A stretch of 7,378 nt of DNA from Syntrophaceae bacterium (GTDB lineage: Bacteria > Desulfobacterota > Desulfomonilia > Desulfomonilales > Desulfomonilaceae). A model generated the notes under the pieces. The model was not told the origin of the DNA. It searched no databases and saw only the letters and a list, made by a program, of their open reading frames with translations. The stretch is from NCBI GenBank assembly GCA_014874425.1, contig JACWAG010000383.1:1-7378 (forward strand), in the 5' to 3' direction. A program made the translations under genes and the position numbers. Of this stretch, positions 1-6,471 are shown one piece after another; positions within the stretch are counted from its first letter, which is position 1; every line of letters begins with the position of its first letter.

Positions 1-693
1 ATAGGGGGCAACCTGTGCCAGGATAACCGCTGTCAATTTTATGACCAGTCCAAATTTTTTCGGGCAGCGAGACAAACCTGTAATAAAGCGGGTGGAAGTA
101 CATGTTTCGCGTGGAAAGGCGGATCAGACAAATGTCATTCCGCATGCCAATCAGACTCTGCTCCAATACTAATTGCAATGGACGCCAAAGTCGTCATTAA
201 GTCCAAGGACGAAACTCGGACCATGCCTCTTGATGAACTGTATTCTTCTGTAGGAGAGCGCCCATTAACCCTTGCAGACAATGAGATGCTCACTGATATT
301 CTTGTTCCAGCTCCAACTCCGGGCGCTGGGACAGCTTTCGAAAAGCTGGCCTACCGGTCTTCCATAGATTATGCGATGGTTTCGGCGGGCGCTTTTGTAC
401 AAACTAAAGGTGGTAGAACAATACGGGCCCGCCTTGTAATAGGCGCTGTGGCCAGGGGTCCCCTCTCAATCGCTACGGTCGAGAAAACTCTCAAGAACAG
501 GCCCGCTGGAGATCAACAGGCAATCAACGAAGTGGCGATTGACGCCATGAATACGGCCGAGGCTTTCATTGCCAACAACATGACGCAACCTGTTGAATAC
601 AGGACGAAAATGGTTTTGGTAATAGCCAAACGGGCCCTAACACGGGCTACGGAGAGGGCGGTTTCTCAAAAAGGCTTTTTGGAGGCAAAATGA
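1..693 (+). CDS. hcrB: 4-hydroxybenzoyl-CoA reductase-type FAD subunit (beta), 5' end missing
   Basis: FAD-binding medium subunit of a molybdenum hydroxylase, which passes electrons between FAD and the iron-sulfur clusters. The frame is open from base 1, so the gene starts upstream; 230 residues are visible of about 320 expected. The first residues, IGGNLC, are the tail of the TIGGN FAD-pyrophosphate motif. A cysteine-rich stretch follows, with Cys at visible residues 6, 11, 27, 35, 45 and 49. Cys11, 27, 35 and 45 are spaced 16, 8 and 10 apart, very close to the four [4Fe-4S] ligands I recall for the Thauera aromatica 4-hydroxybenzoyl-CoA reductase beta subunit (spacing 16, 8, 9). Ordinary xanthine or CO dehydrogenase FAD subunits lack this insertion. 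Residues from about 120 form the CO-dehydrogenase flavoprotein C-terminal domain. The Met codon at 178 is internal, not the start. The stop overlaps the next ATG (ATGA, 690-693), implying translational coupling. The family is secure; the exact substrate is not. Confidence 0.9.
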   Translation: MGGNLCQDNRCQFYDQSKFFRAARQTCNKAGGSTCFAWKGGSDKCHSACQSDSAPILIAMDAKVVIKSKDETRTMPLDELYSSVGERPLTLADNEMLTDILVPAPTPGAGTAFEKLAYRSSIDYAMVSAGAFVQTKGGRTIRARLVIGAVARGPLSIATVEKTLKNRPAGDQQAINEVAIDAMNTAEAFIANNMTQPVEYRTKMVLVIAKRALTRATERAVSQKGFLEAK

Positions 694-1169
694 ACAAACA
701 GCCATTAGAAATTACGATTAACGGGGAGAGCTGTTCCTTGGCGGTAGACTCCAATCGCACACTTTTAGAGCTTCTTCGAGAGGATTTGGACCTTACCGGC
801 ACAAAAGAAGGCTGTGGAGAAGGAGTCTGTGGTGGATGTACTGTCCTGATGGACGGCAAGCCTGTCCGTTCCTGTTTGACGCTGGCTGTTGAGGCTTCGG
901 GAACCCATATCACGACCGTTGAGGGGCTCGCTCAAAATGGCGAAATTGATCCCCTGCAGCAGTCATTTATTGATCATGGCGCTGTTCAATGCGGGTTTTG
1001 TACATCCGGCATGTTAATGGCAGCCAAAGGATTGGCGCTCAACAACCCGCACGCTGGAAAAATAGAAATCATAAACGCTATGAGCGGGCACATTTGCAGA
1101 TGCACTGGATATACAAAAATTATCGAGGCAGTGGAAGCCGTGGTGGATAGGTCAAAGGAAAAGAGGTAG
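690..1169 (+). CDS. hcrC: [2Fe-2S] subunit (gamma) of the molybdenum hydroxylase
   Basis: Small iron-sulfur subunit carrying electrons between the molybdenum site and the FAD subunit. At 159 residues it has the normal family length. The N-terminal ferredoxin-like domain holds the plant-type cluster ligands Cys42, Cys47, Cys50 and Cys62 (CGEGVCGGC, then RSC). The C-terminal helical domain holds the second cluster ligands Cys101, Cys104, Cys136 and Cys138 (QCGFC and CRC). Gln100 precedes the first of these, as is usual near the pterin. All eight ligands are present, so the protein looks functional. The start overlaps the upstream stop by four bases, and GGAGG at 681-685 is the ribosome binding site. 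The molybdopterin subunit begins five bases after the stop. The fold and role are certain; the hcrC name rests on the neighbouring beta subunit and could equally be that of another XDH-family small subunit. Confidence 0.93.
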   Translation: MNKQPLEITINGESCSLAVDSNRTLLELLREDLDLTGTKEGCGEGVCGGCTVLMDGKPVRSCLTLAVEASGTHITTVEGLAQNGEIDPLQQSFIDHGAVQCGFCTSGMLMAAKGLALNNPHAGKIEIINAMSGHICRCTGYTKIIEAVEAVVDRSKEKR

Positions 1170-1174
1170 AGACA

Positions 1175-3514
1175 ATGCCCAACTATGCGTTCGTTGGAAA
1201 TAGTATGCCCAGGGTAGATAGTAGGGCCAAGGTCACTGGCGAAGCCCTTTTTACTGCCGACATCAAACTTCCCAAGATGTTGGTGGGAAGGATCCTCCGA
1301 AGCCCCCACCCTCATGCACGAATCGTCAATGTCGACATTTCGGAAGCGCTTCGAGTGCCGGGAGTAAAGGCGATAGTTACCGGACAGGACGTTCTCCAGA
1401 GAAAATGGGGGGTGTTTAGTTATACGCAGGATCAGCAGTTTCTTCCATCAGACAAAGTAAGATTTATTGGGGAAGAGGTAGCAGCTGTAGCGGCTGTTGA
1501 CGAGGACTCGGCGCAACGAGCCATAGATTGTATTCGTGTCGATTACGAGATTCTTGAAGCAGTCTTTGACCCTATGGAATCACTATCTCCGACCGCCCCG
1601 CTCCTTCACGACAACTTTCCGCAGAATATAAACGTCCACGTCCCTATCAATGTGGGAGATGTTGAAAAAGGTTTTACGGAATCCTATTACGTCCGGGAAG
1701 ATACTTTTACGGCATCTGAGGATTCATATTTTCAGGGTGAGCCATATGCCGTGGCGGCCCGTTTCGACATGGACAACAACCTTGAAATCTGGATGCCGAA
1801 CGCTGGTCCTCATATGAAGGCCAAGCCTTTGTCCAACGCCTTGGGTATCCCACTCAACAAGATACGGGTTCGAAAAATCACCATCGGTGGCGCTTTTGGC
1901 GGTCGTAGTGAAATAGCGCCTGCGGATCTTATTTGCGCCCTGCTGGCCCGCAAGAGTGGCAGGCCTGTGAAAATCGTTTATACCAGGGAAGAGAACTCCA
2001 TAGCGACTCGCCAGGGACATGCTCTGATCACCACAATAAAGACAGGTGTCAGAGAGGATGGCAGAGTAATCGCAAGGGATGTGACCTGCTATATGGATGG
2101 CGGGGCTTACAGCTCGACAGGGCCAATCGCTGTCAGTGTGCCTTTCTTGTGCATGGAGCAGGCCTACAAAATGGAGCACGTTCGATATAATGGCTATCGA
2201 ATTTATACGAATAAACCACCCCGTGGCATGATCAGAATTCATGGCAGGGCCTTCGCCTGTGGCGTAGATACCCAACTGGACATGATTGGCGAGTATTTAG
2301 GGATTGACCCGGTCACCATGCGACTGGTCAATGCCCGGGAACCCGGTGAATTTACCAATACCAAATCTCATGTTGCAAGTTGCGCCATGAAGGAAACCAT
2401 TACTAAAGCCGCTGAAAAATCAGGTTGGAATGACAAATGGGGTAAACTTCCACCTTTACATGGAATTGGCATCGGCTGCAATTCTGTACAGACTGGATTT
2501 CCCATGGGTATTCGGGGCGGGTCGCAGGCCATAATCAAACTCAACGAAGATGGAGGAGCTACTGTCATTTCTGGAGTAGTGGATAACGGTCAGGGAAATG
2601 ACAATATGCTGGTTCAAATTGCCGCTGAGGAACTCGGTATTCGCACTGAGGATGTTCAACTCGTCACAGCAGATACTGAGGTTACCCCATCTGACCCGGG
2701 CGCCTATTCGCAGGTTTCTACTTTCATTGGTGGACACGCGGTGAAGAACGCGGCCGAAAATGTTCGAAGACAGTTATTCGAGGCAGCGTCCAAAATACTC
2801 AATGTAAAGGTAGATGACCTGATAGCGCGAGACCGCATGATTTACGTCAAAGATTCCCCAGACACAAGTATTCCCCTGAAAAAGGTAGTCAGGATGATTT
2901 TAGCCCAGGGGAAATCGGTCAGCGGGCAAGGGGACTACTGGCCCAAAGTTGATCCTAAGAGAGAATGGGTTAAGAATCCTTTCGGACAGATGTGCGGAGC
3001 GTTTTCGTTCGGGACTACGGTTGCAGAGGTTGAAGTGGATCCGGAAACCGGCAAGGTAACTGTCCTGGAAGTCACTGCGGCCCAAGACGTTGGTTTTGCT
3101 CTGAACCCGCTTGTTCTCGAAGGCCAGTTTCAGGGGTCCATTGCCATGGGAGGCCAGGGCGGGATTCTAACCGAAGGACACGTTTGGGACGGAGGCTCGG
3201 TATTAAATCCTACACAACTGGAATACAAAGTGCCTTTGGCTTGTGACATGCCCAAAATTAATACCATTATAATTGAATCCAATGATCCGGAAGGTCCGTA
3301 CGGATCCAAAGAATCCGGAATGTCAATCGCTATGTCGGCGGCTCAGGCTTACGCTGCAGCGGTCAGTAATGCAATCGGAGTTTACATGACTGATTTTCCT
3401 TTAACTCCGGACAAGATCCTGGAGGCCTTGCAAAACAAAGTGGAAGGCGAGACCCCAAATCAAGATGAAGGTGTAATGGAAAAGGGACTCGAATTGATGG
3501 TTCCGGCGGTTTAG
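1175..3514 (+). CDS. hcrA: Molybdopterin-binding catalytic subunit (alpha), 4-hydroxybenzoyl-CoA reductase-like with divergent active site
   Basis: Catalytic subunit of the same enzyme, binding the molybdopterin cofactor. It is 779 residues, the usual length. The N-terminal hammerhead domain (about 8-120) opens with the family's typical RxDSxAKVTGxAxFTADI pattern. Cofactor-contact segments follow: GGAFGGR (238-244), the TNKPPRG loop (R350-G351), DNGQGND (470-476) and DPEGPYGSKESG (ending at 715). TNKPPRG and DPEGP are, from memory, typical of 4-hydroxybenzoyl-CoA reductase alpha subunits. Two positions are odd. Met716 occupies the place of the superfamily's catalytic Glu (normally GAKxxGE), and residues 350-357 read RGMIRIHG where related reductases have RGAMRGHG. 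The frame is intact, so these are substitutions rather than decay. AGAGG at 1162-1166 serves as ribosome binding site, eight bases before ATG. Membership in the family is certain. The 4-hydroxybenzoyl-CoA assignment is only by resemblance, and the active-site changes suggest another substrate or chemistry. Confidence 0.9.
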   Translation: MPNYAFVGNSMPRVDSRAKVTGEALFTADIKLPKMLVGRILRSPHPHARIVNVDISEALRVPGVKAIVTGQDVLQRKWGVFSYTQDQQFLPSDKVRFIGEEVAAVAAVDEDSAQRAIDCIRVDYEILEAVFDPMESLSPTAPLLHDNFPQNINVHVPINVGDVEKGFTESYYVREDTFTASEDSYFQGEPYAVAARFDMDNNLEIWMPNAGPHMKAKPLSNALGIPLNKIRVRKITIGGAFGGRSEIAPADLICALLARKSGRPVKIVYTREENSIATRQGHALITTIKTGVREDGRVIARDVTCYMDGGAYSSTGPIAVSVPFLCMEQAYKMEHVRYNGYRIYTNKPPRGMIRIHGRAFACGVDTQLDMIGEYLGIDPVTMRLVNAREPGEFTNTKSHVASCAMKETITKAAEKSGWNDKWGKLPPLHGIGIGCNSVQTGFPMGIRGGSQAIIKLNEDGGATVISGVVDNGQGNDNMLVQIAAEELGIRTEDVQLVTADTEVTPSDPGAYSQVSTFIGGHAVKNAAENVRRQLFEAASKILNVKVDDLIARDRMIYVKDSPDTSIPLKKVVRMILAQGKSVSGQGDYWPKVDPKREWVKNPFGQMCGAFSFGTTVAEVEVDPETGKVTVLEVTAAQDVGFALNPLVLEGQFQGSIAMGGQGGILTEGHVWDGGSVLNPTQLEYKVPLACDMPKINTIIIESNDPEGPYGSKESGMSIAMSAAQAYAAAVSNAIGVYMTDFPLTPDKILEALQNKVEGETPNQDEGVMEKGLELMVPAV

Positions 3515-3535
3515 TTCTGTATCCAATAAATATTT

Positions 3536-3573
3536 TTTTGCGCAAAACAACAGCGCTGAATTTAAGTGAAGCA
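3536..3573 (+). promoter_or_regulatory. Possible promoter and palindrome ahead of the yqeB-like gene
   Basis: The 108-bp gap between the molybdopterin subunit and yqeB is AT-rich. It contains the perfect 12-bp palindrome TTTTGCGCAAAA (3536-3547). Within it TTGCGC (3538-3543) could be a -35, followed after 17 bp by TTTAAG (3561-3566) as a weak -10. The same TTGCGC-N17 arrangement precedes the tRNA-Leu gene in this window. No convincing terminator separates the two genes, so read-through from the enzyme operon is equally possible. This is a weak call. Confidence 0.25.
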
Positions 3574-3622
3574 TTTCTATATTGGCGCATGTCAGATTGG
3601 CTTGAAAAAGTAATACGACATT

Positions 3623-4483
3623 ATGAAAAAAACGCACGCAAAACTGTTGATGCTCTCTGATTTAAAAATACTGATTCGTGGGGCAGGGGAAATGGCGACA
3701 GGTTGCGCCTGCCGCCTTTACAATTCGGGGTTCTTCAGAATCCTGATGACTGAAATCGAAAAACCTCTTGCTGTCAGACGTGCGGTCAGTCTGTGTGAAG
3801 CTGTATACGAGAAAAGCTGGACAGTAGAAGACGTTAGTGCGGAACTGGTAAATCATGTCGAAGAAGCTCATGAAGTTTGGGAAAAGAAAAGGATTCCGGT
3901 TCTTGTGGACCCTCCAGTTTCCTGCCTAAACGCCTTACAGCCTGATATCATTATCGATGCCATACTTGCCAAGAAAAACCTGGGGACTTCTATTAATAGC
4001 GCTCCGCTGGTAATCGCCTTGGGGCCAGGTTTTTTGGCCGGAAAAGACGCTCACTATGTCGTGGAAACAGCTAGAGGCCACCAATTAGGTCGACTAATTT
4101 CTAGTGGCTACACTTTGCCTAATACCGGTATACCCGGCGAAATAGCTGGACACACAGGGTTAAGAGTGCTCAGGGCGCCCACAAAAGGGGTTTTCCTTTC
4201 TGAGTTATCTATAGGGGCGCATGTGGAAGAAGGCCAGTTGATAGGACTTGTGTCCAATAAACCCGTAAATGCCAGGTTGAACGGTGTTTTGAGAGGATTA
4301 ATTCGACCCGGGACCTCAGTGACACCACATCTCAAGATAGGAGACATAGATCCTCGCGGCGAAGCGTCTTACTGTGTGACAATTTCAGAAAAGGCCAGAG
4401 CTATTGCTGGAACGGTACTCGAGGCCATACTAAGGACTTATAATTCAACTCTTGGTCTCAGCGGAAGAGCCAGATTTGACTAG
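3623..4483 (+). CDS. yqeB: YqeB-type selenium-dependent molybdenum hydroxylase accessory protein
   Basis: Member of the YqeB/EF2563 family, found with selenium-dependent molybdenum hydroxylases and thought to help make or insert their labile selenium-containing molybdenum cofactor; the exact reaction is not established. Of 286 residues, the N-terminal part has the nucleotide-binding-like signature LIRGAGEMATG (17-27), then MTEIEKPLAVRRAVSLCEAVYE (42-63), IPVLVDP (91-97) and DAILAKKNLGTSINSAPLVIALGPGF (112-137). These blocks match the family as I remember it. NTGIPGEIAGHT (167-178) precedes a C-terminal barrel-sandwich-like region (about 184-245, including IRPGT and KIGDIDPRG). No Shine-Dalgarno is obvious at the chosen ATG or at the alternative ATG at 3650, from which the conserved core would also be complete, so the first nine residues are uncertain. 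The gene lies 108 bp after the molybdenum enzyme on the same strand, supporting a role in its maturation. The family is confident; selenium dependence here is inferred. Confidence 0.85.
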   Translation: MKKTHAKLLMLSDLKILIRGAGEMATGCACRLYNSGFFRILMTEIEKPLAVRRAVSLCEAVYEKSWTVEDVSAELVNHVEEAHEVWEKKRIPVLVDPPVSCLNALQPDIIIDAILAKKNLGTSINSAPLVIALGPGFLAGKDAHYVVETARGHQLGRLISSGYTLPNTGIPGEIAGHTGLRVLRAPTKGVFLSELSIGAHVEEGQLIGLVSNKPVNARLNGVLRGLIRPGTSVTPHLKIGDIDPRGEASYCVTISEKARAIAGTVLEAILRTYNSTLGLSGRARFD

Positions 4484-4555
4484 GGCAAGTTATTTCCAAG
4501 GGGTAAGAGACCAATCTTTATGGGTAGTTGTTGCCACATCAGATGGATTTTGCCG

Positions 4556-6151
4556 CTATTTATTTGAGCTAAAAACCACCTTGGGACTAATGAATACCAG
4601 CAGTTCATCAATCTCTTTCGCCTTTGTTTTATTACTGAATAACATCCCTACAATTGGAAGATTCATTAGCCCAGGCCAACCCTCCCGCCTGCCCATTGCC
4701 GTCTCCCTTATTATTCCACCAATAACGCATGTCTCGCCATCACGGACAGTCATAGTAGTGTGAGCCTCTCGTTCCAAATATAGTTCGCCAGTTGTGGGCA
4801 TTATGTTGGGTTCATTGTCAGTCACTACGATCATCATTTTGATACGGCCGTCTGATAAGATCTTTGGCGTCACCTGGAGTTTAAGGCACACTTCCACCAA
4901 TTCCGCATTGGTTCCCCATTGTGGAGAAGAGGTCTGAACGTTTAGTACTGAACCACTTTTGATAACTGCGTTCTTTCCATCTGAAACCTGTATATTGGGG
5001 CGTGCTACTGTCCGGGCCTGTCCCTGGGCTTCGCCAATTTGAAGACGGAAATCCAGTTCAGTAATATATTGATTGGCAAGCAGACCAAACTGTAGCCCCA
5101 AACCCATTATATCGCCGATATTGGCTACGTTTGCAGGGAGGTTTACGGCCAGCCTGGAAGGTATTTCGCTCGAGGTAATGGTCCTGGAAGTGAGTTGTTG
5201 GACTCCTTTTTGAAAAATAGTCTGTTTCAAGTTTGCGCCGGTAGCCGTATTGCCAGGCGTGCCAGACTGGTTTCCTGTGATCCCCCAATAACTGGAGCGA
5301 TCTGTTTTTACTCCCCCAAACTGGTTATTTCTACCGCCCCAAAGGATGCCGACACCTCTACTCCAATCTTTGTTGGCTCGAACAATCCTACTCTCGATAC
5401 GAATCTGGGCGGCTGGTTTATCCAATGATTCTATAATTTTCTTAATTTGCCTGATCCTGCTCGCAGTGTCCTTAATGAAAATCAGGGAGTTTTGGTCATC
5501 ATGCCAAATTACTGGATCCCTGCTCAAATCACGGTCACGCGCCAACTTGACCGAGCTATCGTTTGAAGACCCTTTAAAGGTTGGATCTACTGCGTTACTT
5601 GTTCCGGTGTAAGCTGAATGACGCCGTTCGATTTGCTGCCGCAGTTTTGAAAGATTCCTTGGGCCACGTCTGTTTCGCGATGGGACCGAGATAAGACCAT
5701 GCGCAGAATGACGATCGTAGAGTTCCTCCAATATGGCAATGAAACCTTGATCTTGCGGTGTGTCGACCTCAATACGTGAAGCGTCTAAACATTGATTGTT
5801 GAACAGGCGCTGTAATACTCGGGAAATTTCGGAGGCGAGACCATTCCTAATTTTTATGACCTCATAGTAAAAGCATTTCTTTGTTTCACCAATCTCGAAA
5901 CATTCCGGTTCTTGAACTTTTTGAGAAGCGAACTTATGACGACGTTGGGATAATCGAATATTTTGGAGGTCGTGAGATTTTCCAGACATAGTCTCTGTCA
6001 TTGAGATTGAAGAGGTTGTCTGGGAGGAACCAAAGACAGGCTCGGTAGTTCCAGCCATTGTAGAGATATCGACGATACTTGAAGCCGGTAAGATCAGAAC
6101 AAAACAGATAATAATAGAGAAGAATCTAGGCATTTCCGGACACCCAACCAT
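4556..6151 (-). CDS. Outer-membrane secretin, PilQ/GspD family, short form
   Basis: Secretin: a protein that assembles into a gated outer-membrane ring for type IV pili, type II secretion or related machines. At 531 residues it is short, without room for the AMIN domains of typical PilQ. A signal peptide is visible (charged start, then hydrophobic residues 10-25). If Met7 (base 6133) is the true start, the signal is a cleaner MPRFFSIIICF; neither start has a good Shine-Dalgarno. Residues 30-80 are Ser/Thr-rich. An N1-type domain seems split: its first part is at 92-118 and its second at 212-246 (NSLIFIKDT...LDKP), with about 90 residues between. The secretin core is 247-526, with VARPNIQVSDG (382-392), VTPKILSDGRI (427-437) and the closing signature VIGGIIRE...PGLMNLPIVGMLF...ELLVFISPKVV (476-526). 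It is convergent with yqeB (72-bp gap) and has its own promoter. No pilMNOP or gsp genes are visible, so the machine it serves is unknown. Confidence 0.88.
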   Translation of the reverse strand: MVGCPEMPRFFSIIICFVLILPASSIVDISTMAGTTEPVFGSSQTTSSISMTETMSGKSHDLQNIRLSQRRHKFASQKVQEPECFEIGETKKCFYYEVIKIRNGLASEISRVLQRLFNNQCLDASRIEVDTPQDQGFIAILEELYDRHSAHGLISVPSRNRRGPRNLSKLRQQIERRHSAYTGTSNAVDPTFKGSSNDSSVKLARDRDLSRDPVIWHDDQNSLIFIKDTASRIRQIKKIIESLDKPAAQIRIESRIVRANKDWSRGVGILWGGRNNQFGGVKTDRSSYWGITGNQSGTPGNTATGANLKQTIFQKGVQQLTSRTITSSEIPSRLAVNLPANVANIGDIMGLGLQFGLLANQYITELDFRLQIGEAQGQARTVARPNIQVSDGKNAVIKSGSVLNVQTSSPQWGTNAELVEVCLKLQVTPKILSDGRIKMMIVVTDNEPNIMPTTGELYLEREAHTTMTVRDGETCVIGGIIRETAMGRREGWPGLMNLPIVGMLFSNKTKAKEIDELLVFISPKVVFSSNK

Positions 6152-6215
6152 TTTCGATGAAACTTCGCCGCCTTGTAAACGGCCCCCCCGGAGAAGCTAA
6201 AAATATTTGGGCCGG

Positions 6216-6245
6216 ATTATAATTTTCGCGATGTAGGAGCCTCAA
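6216..6245 (-). promoter_or_regulatory. Sigma70-type promoter for the secretin gene
   Basis: On the - strand, TTGAGG (6245-6240) is followed after 18 bp by a perfect TATAAT (6221-6216). This predicts a start near 6209 and a leader of about 58 bases to the first candidate ATG at 6151, or 76 to the second. The -35 matches consensus at four of six bases. The -10 lies in the self-complementary ATTATAAT, but I found no acceptable -35 for the + direction. Confidence 0.5.
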
Positions 6246-6263
6246 CCTTCTCAAAATAAGTTT

Positions 6264-6285
6264 TCAGGAATCCTGAGACAGTCTC
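6264..6285. repeat. Two abutting palindromes upstream of the secretin promoter
   Basis: TCAGGA-A-TCCTGA (6264-6276) is a perfect 6-1-6 inverted repeat. GAGAC-A-GTCTC (6275-6285) is a perfect 5-1-5 inverted repeat sharing two bases with the first. Single-base centres do not suit RNA hairpins, so protein-binding sites are more likely. They lie about 20 bp upstream of the secretin -35, a position suited to an activator or an upstream operator. No regulator gene is visible here. Confidence 0.4.
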
Positions 6286-6312
6286 GGATGAGTTAAATCC
6301 TGCATCAGTCTC
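6269..6312. repeat. Imperfect 17-bp direct repeat, two copies 27 bp apart
   Basis: AATCCTGAGACAGTCTC (6269-6285) and AATCCTGCATCAGTCTC (6296-6312) are identical at 14 of 17 positions. All three differences are in the central triplet, so the conserved form is AATCCTG-N3-CAGTCTC. The flanks do not match, so this is not just a larger tandem duplication. Two conserved arms around a free spacer suggest paired binding sites for one regulator, upstream of the secretin promoter. The function is inferred. Confidence 0.45.
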
Positions 6313-6379
6313 TAATAATAATACTTATGATCAGGGTGTTGAAGCTCTTAGCTAGAAATTGGTTTAGCATAAATTTCTT

Positions 6380-6422
6380 GGGGGCGCAACAACAAAACCA
6401 CCGTCCCCCTTTTTATTTTTGT
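6380..6422 (+). terminator. Rho-independent terminator, orphan
   Basis: GGGGGCG (6380-6386) can pair with CGTCCCCC (6402-6409) if the T is bulged, giving seven pairs. The stem is followed at once by a T-rich run (6410-6422, one A within it). This has terminator form on the + strand only, because the other strand has no U tract after the stem. No + strand gene precedes it: the next gene leftward is the secretin on the - strand. It may end an unannotated small RNA or block read-through into the small ORF. Confidence 0.5.
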
Positions 6423-6471
6423 TTCGAGGCTTTTCACTTCTAAAAAATTTCATCCCGAATATAATGTGTCT

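Larger units (their letters stand above)
6152..6471. other. Gene-poor regulatory stretch between the secretin and a small membrane ORF
   Basis: No convincing protein gene lies in these 320 bp. Reading left to right, they contain the secretin leader with a C7 run (6183-6189), the secretin promoter on the - strand, two abutting palindromes, a 17-bp direct repeat, an AT-rich spacer (6313-6330), an orphan + strand terminator (6380-6422) and a TATAAT box just before the small ORF at 6472. The individual sites are listed separately. Confidence 0.6.

Noticed and set aside
178..693. A gene starting at the ATG at 178
   Set aside because: The frame stays open to base 1 and encodes a recognisable FAD-motif tail and cysteine loop; the ATG is internal.
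1724..2275. A 183-residue antisense frame inside the molybdopterin subunit gene
   Set aside because: It lies wholly opposite a conserved enzyme gene and shows no recognisable family features.
3582..3602. A sigma54 promoter (TTGGCGC ... ATTGGC) ahead of yqeB
   Set aside because: The GG and GC elements are not at the required spacing; the downstream element is about three bases too far.
4484..4555. A terminator between the convergent yqeB and secretin genes
   Set aside because: Only a 5-bp GGCAA/TTGCC pairing with a loop of over 40 bases is present, and no T run.
6218..6223. A + strand promoter using TATAAT in ATTATAAT
   Set aside because: No -35 resembling TTGACA lies 16-18 bp upstream; the - strand reading has one, so the site is assigned to the secretin.
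6364..6453. A 29-residue Lys-rich frame on the - strand
   Set aside because: Its Lys-rich part is simply the complement of the T run of the terminator. It has no credible ribosome binding site or domain.
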